Below are positions 33,376-43,438 of a stretch of DNA of 64,000 nt, piece after piece. This stretch comes from Zea mays (taxonomy: Eukaryota > Streptophyta > Magnoliopsida > Poales > Poaceae), in the NCBI RefSeq assembly GCF_902167145.1, contig NC_050097.1:41400095-41464094 (forward strand). Reading direction: 5' to 3'. A program made the translations under genes and the position numbers. The number at the start of each line of letters is the position of its first letter. The first letter of the stretch is position 1. The notes beneath the pieces were generated by a model, which saw nothing but the letters and a program-made list of their open reading frames with translations, did not search any database and had not been told where the DNA came from.

Positions 33376-33930
33376 CACCTCCGGTGTCGAGATGACGCCA
33401 CAATCCTTGATATAATAGTCGTCGAACGTGCGCGATATGGTGAGTACCGATCACTCTTGGCTGGGCTGCCAAATGAAGTGCACCCCGGGCTCATCAGCGA
33501 GGTAGTACACCTGGTCGTTGCACCACCGGATGTGCTACTCCTCTACATACATCTTGTTCGAGGACACTCACACAACAACAACAATGGTCATCATTCCAGC
33601 GCACAAGAATTCATGGTCGGTCAGTAGCGACTTACGTGGTAGGTTAAGCTTCAGGTGGATGATGAGCTAGACGGCGTGATGGCGTCGTCGTAGGTTGCGA
33701 TGCCCAGAACAACCAGAGAGTCGTCGACATTGGCGACGACCATGAGGTCCCCATGTTTGACGATGGACAGCGCGGTGCAGCCGCTCTGGACCACGTCCAA
33801 GCGGCGGCTGCGCCGGATCTTGTCGTACACAGCGGCGCATGGGCCATGTAGGACTGCTTCCAGAGTTCGAACTTACAGTCGCCAAGTTTCTTCTCGTCGT
33901 CGGTGAGCGACGCCAACGCGAGCGCCTCGT
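33376..33930 (-). pseudogene. PP2C-type protein phosphatase pseudogene fragment
   Basis: Minus-strand peptide pieces in changing frames spell a plant PP2C catalytic core: LASLTDDEKKLG..WKQSYMAHA, then after a frameshift near 33837 AAVYDKIRRSRRLDVVQSG, CTALSIVKHGDLMVVANVDD and SLVVLGIA. Another shift leads to IIHLKLNLPR followed by GTAAGT, a likely old splice donor. The next exon begins near 33535 with QVYYLADEPGVHFIWQPSQE, then TGA, then ISRTFDDYYIKDCGVISTPEV. The SGCTAL, VANVDDS and SRTFDDY segments align with the PP2C motifs SGTTA, GDSRAV and SRAFGD, with the metal-coordinating Gly-Asp context altered. Both termini of the gene are absent, and frameshifts plus at least two stops show it is dead. 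Confidence 0.75.
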
Positions 33931-34137
33931 GCTAGTGGTGTTTGTTCGGGGTTTCCAAGTAAGAAACATGAATTCATCTTTGGCATTGTGAAAGGAAATT
34001 AGGCTTACACCTAGTTCCTAAATAATTTTGGTGGTTGAATTGCCCAACACAAATAATTGGACTAACTAGTTTGCTCTAGTGTGTAAGTTATACAGGTGTC
34101 AAAGGTTCACAACAAGCCAATTAAATAGACTCCCTGG

Positions 34138-34640
34138 TCTGGCGCACCGGACTGTCCGGTGGCGCACCGGACAGTGTCCGGTGCACCAAGGGACCTCACG
34201 CAGAACTCTTCAGCCTCGGAAAATTTCAGAAGCCGGCGCGCTATAATTCACCGGACTGTCCGGTGTACACCGGACAGTGTCCGGTGCTCCAAGAGGACGC
34301 GGCTCTGGAACTTGGCAGCCTCGGGAAATCACGAAGGCTGCTCAGCTAAAATTCACCGGACATGTCCGGTGTACACCGGACTGTCCGGTGCGACTGCGGA
34401 GCAACGGCTACTTCGCGCCAACGGTCACCTGTAGGCGCATTCAATGCGCGCCAGAAGCGCGTAGAAGTCAGGCACGCCCATACTGGCGCACCGGACATTG
34501 AACAGTACAAGTCCGGTGTGCACCGGACATCAAGGCGGGCCCAGAAGTCAGAACTCCAACGGTCAAATTCCAACGGCTTTGGTGACGTGGCTGGTGCACC
34601 GGACATGTCCGGTGTGCACCGGACTGTCCGGTGCACCATA
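34138..34640. repeat. Cluster of CACCGGAC-N-GTCCGGTG palindromes in the Ji U3
   Basis: At least ten full or half copies of CACCGGAC / GTCCGGTG appear as nearly perfect palindromes or closely spaced pairs (for example 34146-34161 and 34363-34391), often as GGTGTACACCGG or GGTGTGCACCGG junctions. The same cluster occurs at 42327-42820 and, inverted, at 55245-55705 and 63362-63850. The cluster lies immediately upstream of the LTR TATA box. Confidence 0.85.
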
Positions 34641-34683
34641 CGACAGACAGCCTCCACCAACGGTCATGTTTGGTGGTTGGGGC

Positions 34684-34691
34684 TATAAATA
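34684..34691 (+). promoter_or_regulatory. TATA box of Ji copy 1, 5' LTR
   Basis: TATAAATA within GGGGCTATAAATACCCCAACC, conserved in all four Ji LTRs of the window (42868-42875 in the 3' LTR; complement near 55188 and 63305). Confidence 0.75.
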
Positions 34692-35303
34692 CCCCAACCA
34701 CCCCACCATTCATTGCATCCAAGTTTTCCAGCTTCCAACCACTATACAAGAGCTAGCATTCATTGCAAAGCACACCAAAAGAGATCAAATCCTCTCCCAA
34801 CTCCACACAAAGCCTTAGTGACTAGAGAGAGTGATTTGTAGTGTTCATTTGAGCTCTTGCGCTTGGATCGCTTCTTTTCTTTCGCATTCTTTCTTGTGAT
34901 CAAACACTCACTTGTAATTGAGGCAAGAGACACCAATTGTGTGGTGGTCCTTGCGGGAAGTTTGATTCCCAAAGTGATTTGAGAAGAGAAGCTCACTCGG
35001 TCCGAGGGACCGTTTGAGAGAGGGAAAGGGTTGAAAGAGACCCGGTCTTTGTGACCACCTCAACGGGGAGTAGGTTTGCAAGAACCGAACCTCGGTAAAA
35101 CAAATCCTTGTGTCACACTCTTTATTTGCTTGAGATTTGTTTTGCACCCTCTCTCGCGGACTCGTTTTTATTTCTAACGCTAACCCGGCTTGTAGTTGTG
35201 TTTATATTTGTAAATTTCAGTTTCGCCCTATTCACCCCCCTCCAGGCGACTATCAATTGGTATCAGAGCCCGGTGCTTCATTAGAGCTTAACCGCTCGAA
35301 GTG

Positions 35304-38024
35304 ATGTCGGGAGATCACGCCAAGAAGGAGATGGAGACCGGCGAAAAGCCCACTACAAGCCACGGGAGCACTTCATCGGAAGAGTCCTGCACCAAGAGGA
35401 AGGAGAAGAAAGACTCCTCCAAAGGGAAGGAGAAGAAGAATGACTCCTCCAAAGGGAAGGAGAAGAAATCTTCTTCACACAAAGAGAAGAAGGAGAAGTC
35501 TTCCTCCCACAAGCCGCAACGGAGTGGGGACAAGAAAAAGAGGATGAGAAAAGTGGTCTACTACGAGACCGATTCTTCATCGACATCCACCTCCGGCTCC
35601 GACGCGGCGTCCGTCACTTCTAAACGCCAAGAGCGTAAGAAGTATAGTAAGATTCCCCTACGCTACCCTCGCAGTTCTAAACATACACCGTTACTTTCCG
35701 TCCCATTAGGCAAACCACCAACTTTTGATGGTGAAGATTATGCTAGGTGGAGTGATTTAATGCGATTTCATCTAACCTCACTCCACAAAAGTATATGGGA
35801 TGTTGTTGAGTTTGGTGCACAGGTACCATCCGTAGGGGATGAAGACTATGATGAGGATGAGGTAGCCCAAATCGAGCACTTCAACTCTCAAGCAACAACA
35901 ATACTCCTCGCCTCTCTAAGTAGAGAGGAGTATAACAAAGTGCAAGGGTTGAAGAGCGCCAAGGAGGTTTGGGATGTGCTCAAAACCGCACACGAAGGAG
36001 ATGAGCTCACAAAGATCACCAAGCGGGAGGCGATCGAGGGGGAGCTCGGTCGGTTCCGGCTTCGCAAAGGGGAGGAGCCACAAAACATGTACAACCGGCT
36101 CAAGACCTTGGTGAATCAAGTGCGCAACCTCGGGAGCAAAACGTGGGATGACCACGAGGTGGTTAAGGTTATTCTAAGATCTCTTATTTTCCTTAACCCT
36201 ACTCAAGTTCAATTAATCCGTGGCAACCCAAGATATACACTAATGACCCCCGAGGAAGTAATCAGGAATTTTGTAAGTTTTGAGTGCATGATCGAAGGCT
36301 CAAGGAAGATCAACGAGCTTGATGATCCCTCCACATCCGAAGCTCAACCCGTCGCATTTAAGGCGACGGAGGAAAAGAAGGAGGAGTCTACACCAAGTAG
36401 ACAACCAATCGACGCCTCCAAGCTCGACAATGAGGAAATGGCTCTCGTCATCAAGAGCTTCCGCCAAATCCTCAAACAAAGGAGGGGGAAAGACTACAAG
36501 CCCCGCTCCAAGAAGGTTTGCTACAAATGTGGTAAGCCCGGTCACTTTATAGCCAAATGTCCTATTTCTAGTGACAGTGACAGGGGCGATGACAAGAAGG
36601 GCAAGAGGAGAGAAAAGAAGAGGTACCACAAGAAGAGGGGCGACGATGCCCACATGTGCCGCGAGTGGGACTCCGACGAGAGCTCCACCGACTCCTCCTC
36701 CGACGACGAGGACGCCGCCAACATCACCGTCACCAAGGGACTCCTCTTCCCCAACATCGGCCACAAGTGCCTCATGGCAAAGGACGGCAAGAGGAAGAAG
36801 GTTAAATTCAAATCATCCACTAAATACGAGTCTTCTAGTGATGATAATGCTAGTGATGAGGAGGATAACTTGCGTACTCTTTTTGCCAATCTTAACATGG
36901 AACAAAAGGAAAAATTAAATGAATTAATTAGTGCCATTAATGAAAAGGATGACCTTTTGGATTCTCAAGAGGACTTCCTTATTAAAGAAAATAAGAAACA
37001 TGTTAAGGTTAAAAATGCTTATGCTCTAGAAGTAGAAAAATGTGAAAAATTGTCTAGTGAGCTAAGCACTTGTCATGACACTATCACCAACCTTAGAAAT
37101 GAAAATGCCAATTTATTAGCTAAGGTTGATTCTCATGTTTGTAATGTTTCAACTTCCAATCTTAGAGATGTTAATGATGATTTGCTTGCTAGGATTGAAG
37201 GATTAAGCATTTCTCTTGCTAGCCTTAGAGATGAAAATGAAAAATTACTTGCTAAGGCTAAAGATTTTGATGTTTGCAATGCTACTATTTCCGACCTTAG
37301 AAGTAAAAATGAAATATTGCATGCTAAGGTTGTAGAACTAAAATCTTGCAAACCCTCTACATCTACCGTTGAGCACACTTCTATTTGTACTAGATGTAGA
37401 GATGTTAACATTGATGCTATACATGATCACATGGCTTTGATTAAACAAAAAAATGATCATATAGCAAAACTAGATGCTAAAATTGCCGAGCATAACTTAG
37501 AAAATGAAAAGTTTAAATTTGCTAGAAGCATGCTCTATAGTGGGAGACGCCCTGGCATCAAGGATGGCATTGGCTTCCAAAGGGGAGACAATGTCAAACT
37601 TAATGCCCCTCCTAAAAGATTGTCTAATTTTGTAAAGGGCAAGGCTCCCATGCCTCAGGATAACGAGGGTTACATTTTGTACCCTGCCGGTTATCCCGAG
37701 AGCAAAATTAGGAGGATTCACTCTAGGAAGTCTCACTCTGGCCCCAACCATGCTTTCATGTATAAGGGTGAGACATCTAGCTCTAGGCAACCAACCCATG
37801 TTAAGTTGCCTAAGAAGAAGACTCCTAGTGCATCAAATGAACATAATCTTTCATTTAAAACTTTTGATGCATCTTATGTGTTGACTAACAAATCCGGCAA
37901 GGTAGTTGCCAAATATGTTGGGGGCAAGCACAAGGGGTCAAAGACTTGTGTTTGGGTACCCAAGGTTCTTGTATCTAATGCCAAAGGACCCAAAACCATT
38001 TGGGTACCTAAAGTCAAGAACTAA
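35304..38024 (+). CDS. Gag protein of Ji copy 1 (906 residues)
   Basis: The start ATG at 35304 lies 35 bases after the primer site. Residues about 15-80 are Lys/Ser-rich repeats (KGKEKK, SSHKEKK). Residues about 130-330 form the copia gag domain (PPTFDGEDYARWSDLMRFHL; WDVLKTAHEGDELTKITKREA; FRLRKGEEPQNMYNRLKTLV). A CCHC knuckle CYKCGKPGHFIAKC follows near 36519-36560, then an Arg/Lys and Asp/Ser-rich stretch. A long heptad-rich coiled coil (about 36860-37530) and a basic tail ending VPKVKN follow. The large C-terminal extension is typical of this lineage. It packages the RNA and forms the particle. No stop interrupts it. Pol follows in the +1 frame after 13 bases. Confidence 0.9.
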   Translation: MSGDHAKKEMETGEKPTTSHGSTSSEESCTKRKEKKDSSKGKEKKNDSSKGKEKKSSSHKEKKEKSSSHKPQRSGDKKKRMRKVVYYETDSSSTSTSGSDAASVTSKRQERKKYSKIPLRYPRSSKHTPLLSVPLGKPPTFDGEDYARWSDLMRFHLTSLHKSIWDVVEFGAQVPSVGDEDYDEDEVAQIEHFNSQATTILLASLSREEYNKVQGLKSAKEVWDVLKTAHEGDELTKITKREAIEGELGRFRLRKGEEPQNMYNRLKTLVNQVRNLGSKTWDDHEVVKVILRSLIFLNPTQVQLIRGNPRYTLMTPEEVIRNFVSFECMIEGSRKINELDDPSTSEAQPVAFKATEEKKEESTPSRQPIDASKLDNEEMALVIKSFRQILKQRRGKDYKPRSKKVCYKCGKPGHFIAKCPISSDSDRGDDKKGKRREKKRYHKKRGDDAHMCREWDSDESSTDSSSDDEDAANITVTKGLLFPNIGHKCLMAKDGKRKKVKFKSSTKYESSSDDNASDEEDNLRTLFANLNMEQKEKLNELISAINEKDDLLDSQEDFLIKENKKHVKVKNAYALEVEKCEKLSSELSTCHDTITNLRNENANLLAKVDSHVCNVSTSNLRDVNDDLLARIEGLSISLASLRDENEKLLAKAKDFDVCNATISDLRSKNEILHAKVVELKSCKPSTSTVEHTSICTRCRDVNIDAIHDHMALIKQKNDHIAKLDAKIAEHNLENEKFKFARSMLYSGRRPGIKDGIGFQRGDNVKLNAPPKRLSNFVKGKAPMPQDNEGYILYPAGYPESKIRRIHSRKSHSGPNHAFMYKGETSSSRQPTHVKLPKKKTPSASNEHNLSFKTFDASYVLTNKSGKVVAKYVGGKHKGSKTCVWVPKVLVSNAKGPKTIWVPKVKN

Positions 38025-38037
38025 ACTTGTTTTGTAG

Positions 38038-41000
38038 GTTTATGCATCCGGGGGCTCAAGTTGGATACTCGACAGCGGGTGCACAAACCACATGACAGGG
38101 GAGAAGAAGATGTTCTCCTCCTACGAGAAAAATCAAGATCCCCAACGAGCAATCACATTCGGGGATGGAAACCAAGGTTTGGTCAAAGGATTGGGTAAAA
38201 TTGCTATATCTCCTGACCATTCTATTTCCAATGTTTTTCTTGTAGATTCTTTAGATTACAATTTGCTTTCTGTATCTCAATTATGCAAAATGGGCTACAA
38301 CTGTCTCTTTACTGATGTAGGTGTCACTGTCTTTAGAAGAAGTGATGATTCAATAGCATTTAAGGGTGTGTTAGAGGGTCAGCTATACTTAGTAGATTTT
38401 GATAGAGCTGAACTCGACACATGCTTAATTGCTAAGACTAACATGGGTTGGCTCTGGCACCTCCGACTAGCCCATGTTGGGATGAAGAATCTTCATAAGC
38501 TTCTAAAGGGAGAGCACATTTTAGGACTAACCAATGTTCATTTTGAGAAAGACAGGATTTGTAGCGCATGCCAGGCAGGAAAGCAAGTTGGAGCCCATCA
38601 TCCACACAAGAACATCATGACGACCGACAGGCCGCTTGAGCTACTCCACATGGATCTATTCGGCCCGATTGCTTACATAAGCATCGGCGGGAGTAAGTAT
38701 TGTCTTGTAATAGTGGATGATTATTCTCGCTTCACTTGGGTGTTCTTTTTGCAGGAAAAATCTCAAACCCAAGAAACCTTAAAGGGATTCTTAAGACGAG
38801 CTCAAAACGAGTTCGGCTTAAGGATCAAGAAAATTAGAAGCGACAACGGGACGGAGTTCAAGAACTCTCAAATTGAAGGCTTTCTTGAGGAGGAGGGCAT
38901 CAAGCATGAGTTCTCTTCTCCCTACACGCCACAACAAAATGGTGTAGTGGAGAGGAAGAATCGAACTCTATTGGACATGGCAAGAACCATGCTTGATGAG
39001 TACAAGACTTCGGATCGGTTTTGGGCCGAGGCGGTCAACACCGCCTGCTACGCCATCAACCGGTTATATCTACACCGAATCCTCAAGAAGACATCGTATG
39101 AACTCCTAACCGGTAAAAAGCCCAACATTTCATATTTTAGAGTCTTTGGTAGCAAATGCTTTATTCTTGTTAAAAGAGGTAGAAAATCTAAATTTGCTCC
39201 TAAGACTGTAGAAGGCTTTTTACTAGGATATGATTCAAACACAAAGGCATATAGAGTCTTTAACAAGTCCTCTGGACAAGTTGAAGTTTCTTGTGACGTT
39301 GTGTTTGATGAGACTAACGGCTCTCAAGTAGAGCATGTTGATCTTGATGAGATAGGTAATGAAGAGGCTCCGTACATCGCGCTAAGGAACATGTCCATTG
39401 GGGATGTGTGTCCTAAGGAATCCGAAGAGCCTCCAAATGCACAAGATCAACCGTCCTCCTCCACGCAAGCATCTCCACCAACTCAAAATGAGGATGAAGC
39501 TCAAGTTGATGAAATAGAAGATCAAGCAAATGAGCCACCTCAAGATGACGACAATGATCAAGGGGGAGATGCTAATGATCAAGACAAGGAGGATGAAGAA
39601 CAAAGGCCGCCACACCCAAGAGTCCACCAAGCAATCCAACGAGATCACCCCGTCGACACCATCCTCGGCGGCATTCATAAGGGGGTAACTACTAGATCTC
39701 GTGTTGCACATTTTTGTGAGCATTACTCTTTTGTTTCCTCTATTGAGCCACACAGGGTAGAGGAAGCACTCCAAGATTCGGATTGGGTGGTGGCGATGCA
39801 AGAGGAGCTCAACAACTTCACTAGGAATGAGGTATGGCATTTAGTTCCACGTCCTAACCAAAATGTTGTAGGAACCAAATGGGTCTTCCTCAACAAGCAA
39901 GATGAGCATGGTGTGGTGACAAGGAACAAAGCTCGACTTGTGGCCAAGGGATACTCCCAAGTCGAAGGTTTGGATTTCGGTGAAACCTATGCACCCGTAG
40001 CTAGGCTTGAGTCAATTCGTATATTATTAGCCTATGCTACTTACCATGGCTTTAAGCTTTATCAAATGGACGTGAAAAGTGCCTTCCTCAATGGACCAAT
40101 CAAGGAAGAGGTCTATGTTGAGCAACCTCCCGGTTTTGAAGATAGTGAGTACCCTAACCATGTCTATAAACTCTATAAGGCGCTTTATGGGCTCAAGCAA
40201 GCCCCAAGAGCATGGTATGAATGCCTTAGAGATTTTCTTATCGCTAATGGCTTCAAAGTCGGAAAGGCCGATCCTACTCTATTCACTAAAACTCTTGAAA
40301 ATGACTTGTTTGTATGCCAAATTTATGTTGATGATATTATATTTGGGTCTACTAACGAGTCTACATGCGAAGAATTTAGTAGGATCATGACACAAAAATT
40401 CGAGATGTCTATGATGGGGGAGTTGAAGTACTTCTTGGGATTTCAAGTAAAGCAACTCCAAGAGGGCACCTTCATTAGCCAAACGAAGTATACTCAAGAC
40501 ATTCTAAACAAGTTTGGGATGAAGGATGCCAAGCCCATCAAGACACCCATGGGAACTAATGGGCATCTCGACCTCGACACGGGAGGTAAGTCCGTAGATC
40601 AAAAGGTATACCGGTCGATGATAGGTTCTTTACTCTACTTATGTGCATCTCGACCAGATATTATGCTTTCCGTATGCATGTGTGCAAGATTCCAAGCCGA
40701 CCCTAAGGAAGCTCACCTTACGGCCGTAAAACGAATCTTGAGATATTTGGCTTATACTCCTAAGTTTGGGCTTTGGTATCCTAGGGGATCCACATTTGAT
40801 TTGATTGGATATTCAGATGCCGATTGGGCGGGGTGTAAAATCAATAGGAAGAGCACATCGGGGACTTGCCAGTTCTTGGGAAGATCCTTGGTGTCTTGGG
40901 CTTCAAAGAATCAAAATTCGGTCGCTCTCTCCACCGCCGAAGCCGAGTACATTGCCGCAGGCCATTGTTGCGCGCAATTGCTTTGGATGAGGCAAACCCT

Positions 41001-41280
41001 GCGGGACTACGGTTACAAATTAACCAAAGTCCCTTTGCTATGTGATAATGAGAGTGCAATCAAGATGGCGGATAATCCCGTCGAGCATAGCCGCACTAAA
41101 CACATAGCCATTCAGTATCATTTTCTTAGGGATCACCAACAAAAGGGAGATATCGAGATTTCATATATTAACACTAAAGATCAATTAGCTGATATCTTTA
41201 CCAAGCCTCTTGATGAACAAACTTTTAACAAACTTAGGCATGAGCTAAATATTCTTGATTCTAGGAACTTCTTTTGTTAA
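38038..41280 (+). CDS. Pol polyprotein of Ji copy 1 (protease, integrase, RT, RNase H)
   Basis: The open frame begins at GTT 38038, directly after TTGTTTTGTAG. The first ATG (38092) lies after the protease active site Asp-Ser-Gly-Cys (38071-38082), so translation must enter upstream of that ATG. In order it shows protease ILDSGCTNH, the HHCC finger ([16 protein letters not shown]), integrase DDE ([24 protein letters not shown]), reverse transcriptase with YVDDII (about 40325) and RNase H ([22 protein letters not shown]). It ends with the usual ADIFTKPL and LDSRNFFC. The frame is +1 relative to gag. It is uninterrupted over 1080 codons, so catalytic activity is possible. Confidence 0.9.
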   Translation, partial: VYASGGSSWILDSGCTNHMTGEKKMFSSYEKNQDPQRAITFGDGNQGLVKGLGKIAISPDHSISNVFLVDSLDYNLLSVSQLCKMGYNCLFTDVGVTVFRRSDDSIAFKGVLEGQLYLVDFDRAELDTCLIAKTNMGWLWHLRLAHVGMKNLHKLLKGEHILGLTNVHFEKDRICSACQAGKQVGAHHPHKNIMTTDRPLELLHMDLFGPIAYISIGGSKYCLVIVDDYSRFTWVFFLQEKSQTQETLKGFLRRAQNEFGLRIKKIRSDNGTEFKNSQIEGFLEEEGIKHEFSSPYTPQQNGVVERKNRTLLDMARTMLDEYKTSDRFWAEAVNTACYAINRLYLHRILKKTSYELLTGKKPNISYFRVFGSKCFILVKRGRKSKFAPKTVEGFLLGYDSNTKAYRVFNKSSGQVEVSCDVVFDETNGSQVEHVDLDEIGNEEAPYIALRNMSIGDVCPKESEEPPNAQDQPSSSTQASPPTQNEDEAQVDEIEDQANEPPQDDDNDQGGDANDQDKEDEEQRPPHPRVHQAIQRDHPVDTILGGIHKGVTTRSRVAHFCEHYSFVSSIEPHRVEEALQDSDWVVAMQEELNNFTRNEVWHLVPRPNQNVVGTKWVFLNKQDEHGVVTRNKARLVAKGYSQVEGLDFGETYAPVARLESIRILLAYATYHGFKLYQMDVKSAFLNGPIKEEVYVEQPPGFEDSEYPNHVYKLYKALYGLKQAPRAWYECLRDFLIANGFKVGKADPTLFTKTLENDLFVCQIYVDDIIFGSTNESTCEEFSRIMTQKFEMSMMGELKYFLGFQVKQLQEGTFISQTKYTQDILNKFGMKDAKPIKTPMGTNGHLDLDTGGKSVDQKVYRSMIGSLLYLCASRPDIMLSVCMCARFQADPKEAHLTAVKRILRYLAYTPKFGLWYPRGSTFDLIGYSDADWAGCKINRKSTSGTCQFLGRSLVSWASKNQNSVALSTAEAEYIAAGHCCAQLLWMRQTLRDYGYKLTKVPLLCDNESAIKMADNPVEHSRTKHIAIQYHFLRDHQQKGDIEISYINTKDQLADIFTKPLDEQTFNKLRHELNILDSRNFFC

Positions 41281-42128
41281 ATTGCACACATAGCTCATTT
41301 ATATACCTTTGATCATGTCTCTTTCATATGCTATGACTAATGTGTTTTCAAGTCCATTTCAAACCAAGTCATAGGTGTATTGAAAGGGAATTGGAGTCTT
41401 CGGCGAAGACAAAGGCTTCCACTCCGTAATTCTTCCTTCGCCGTCACTTTAAGCAACTCTCCATTCTTGGGGGAGAAAGCATGAGCACCAAGCAAAAGGA
41501 CTCCATCTTTGGTATAATCTTCACTCATTTGTTTTTGACCAAAGAAGGAGAAAGTATTTCATAGGGCTCTAATGATTCCGTTTTTGGCGATTCATGCCAA
41601 AGGGGGAGAAAGTATGAGCCCAAAGCAAAAGGACCGCACCACCACCAAAGGACCGCACCACCACCAATTTCAAAAAACTTAGTTTTTCAAAGAGTATTTT
41701 CAATTGGTATCCTATTATGTTCAAAAGGGGGAGAAAGTAGTATTTCAAAAATGATATATCAAAACCCTCTTGAACACTAAGAGGAGGATCTCATTTAGGG
41801 GGAGTTTTGTTTAGTCAAAGGAAAATCATTTGAAACAGGGGGAGAAAATTTCAAATCTTGAAAATGCTTCATAAAATCGTATTCATTTACCTCTGACTAT
41901 TTGCAAAAGAACTTTGAAAAGGATTTACAAAATAGTTTGCAAAAACAAAACATGTGGTGCAAGCGTGGTCCAAAATGTTAAAAACAAAGAAACAATCCAA
42001 GCATATCTTGTAAGAATTTATATTGGCTCAATTCCAAGCAACCTTTGCACTTATGCATACTAGTTCAATTATGCACTTCTATATTTGCTTTGACTTGTGT
42101 TGGCATCAATCACCAAAAAGGGGGAGAT
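41281..42128 (+). other. Ji copy 1, 3' untranslated region with repeated polypurine-like tracts
   Basis: No gene. GGGGGAGA-type purine tracts occur near 41469, 41602, 41727, 41798 (GGGGGAG only), 41838 and 42118; the last directly abuts the 3' LTR. A 20-bp unit AAAGGACCGCACCACCACC is tandemly doubled near 41627-41666. The same arrangement appears, inverted, in copy 2 (55900-56741). Confidence 0.75.
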
Positions 42129-43438
42129 TGAAAGGGAATTAGGCTTACACCTAGTTCCTAAATAATTTTGGTGGTTGAATTGCCCAACACAAATAATTGG
42201 ACTAACTAGTTTGCTCTAGTGTGAAAGTTATACAGGTGTCAAAGGTTCACAACAAGCCAATTAAATAGACCAAAGTTGGGTTCAAATTAGAAAGCTAAAG
42301 GCATCCACAAAGGCTCCCTGGTCTGGCGCACCGGACTGTCCGGTGGCGCACCGGACAGTGTCCGGTGCACCAAGGGACCTCGCGCAGAACTCTTCAGCCT
42401 CGGGAATTTTCAGAAGCCGGCGCGCTATAATTCATCGGACTGTCCGGTGTACACCGAACAGTGTCCGGTGCTCCAAGAGGACGCGGCTCTGGAACTTGGC
42501 AGCCTCGGGAAATCACGAAGGCTGCTCAACTAAAATTCACCGGACATGTCCGGTGTACACCGGACTGTCCGGTGCGACTGCGGAGCAACGACTACTTCGC
42601 GCCAATGGTCACCTGCAGGCGCATTCAATGCGCGCCAGAAGCGCGCAGAAGTCAGGCACGCCCATACTGGCGCACCGGACATTGAACAGTACAAGTCCGG
42701 TGTGCACCGGACATCCAGGCGGGCCCAGAAGTCAGAACTCCAACGGTCAAATTCCAACGGCTTTGGTGACGTGGCGGGTGCACCGGACATGTCCGGTGTG
42801 CACCGGACTGTCTGGTGCACCATGCGACAGACAACCTCCACCAACGGTCATGTTTGGTGGTTGGGGCTATAAATACCCCAACCACCCCACCATTCATTGC
42901 ATCCAAGTTTTCCAGCTTCCAACCACTATACAAGAGCTAGCATTCATTGCAAAGCACACCAAAAGAGATCAAATCCTCTCCCAACTCCACACAAAGCCTT
43001 AGTGACTAGAGAGAGTGATTTGTAGTGTTCATTTGAGCTCTTGCGCTTGGATCGCTTCTTTTCTTTCGCATTCTTTCTTGTGATCAAACACTCACTTGTA
43101 ATTGAGGCAAGAGACACCAATTGTGTGGTGGTCCTTGCGGGAAGTTTGATTCCCAAAGTGATTTGAGAAGAGAAGCTCACTCAGTCCGAGGGACCGTTTG
43201 AGAGAGGGAAAGGGTTGAAAGAGACCCGGTCTTTGTGACCACCTCAACGGGGAGTAGGTTTGCAAGAACCGAACCTCGGTAAAACAAATCCTTGTGTCAC
43301 ACTCTTTATTTGCTTGAGATTTGTTTTGCACCCTCTCTCGCGGACTCGTTTTTATTTCTAACGCTAACCCGGCTTGTAGTTGTGTTTATATTTGTAAATT
43401 TCAGTTTTGCCCTATTCACCCCCTCTAGGCGACTATCA
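42129..43438 (+). repeat. Ji copy 1, 3' LTR
   Basis: 1310 bp, TGAAAGGG..GACTATCA. It retains the 43-bp segment (about 42274-42317) missing from the 5' LTR. It is followed by TATTG, the right-hand target copy. Confidence 0.9.

Larger units (their letters stand above)
33989..35255 (+). repeat. Ji copy 1, 5' LTR with a 43-bp deletion
   Basis: TGAAAGG..GACTATCA, 1267 bp. Relative to the 3' LTR it lacks about 43 bp after CCAATTAAATAGA (near 34130). U3 holds many palindromic CACCGGAC(A/T)GTCCGGTG sites (34140-34640). The TATA box TATAAATA is at 34684-34691. Confidence 0.9.
33989..43438 (+). mobile_element. Ji/PREM-2/Opie-type Ty1/copia retrotransposon, nearly intact (copy 1)
   Basis: A 9.45-kb element with two LTRs, tRNA-Met primer site TGGTATCAGAGC (35258-35269), long gag, pol, and a polypurine tract AAAAAGGGGGAGAT ending at 42128. 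The flanks are CATTG (33984-33988) and TATTG (43439-43443), a 5-bp duplication with one transition. Gag and pol are both uninterrupted, so this copy could be autonomous. About 20 LTR substitutions in 1267 bases (about 1.5%) suggest an insertion roughly half a million years old. The lineage is SIRE/Maximus. The exact family among Ji, PREM-2 and Opie is from memory; Ji is favoured. Confidence 0.9.

Noticed and set aside
34159..34818. Open frames inside the Ji LTRs (TGLSGA- and HRTVRCTPD-like repeats), also at 42343, 55125 and 63242
   Set aside because: They are translations of the CACCGGACNGTCCGGTG palindromes in U3, on both strands and in several frames, not genes.
36300..36764. Antisense Val/Leu-rich frame in Ji gag (and its counterpart near 61366)
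   Set aside because: It is a shadow of the Lys/Asp-rich gag sequence; it repeats in both Ji copies only because gag does.
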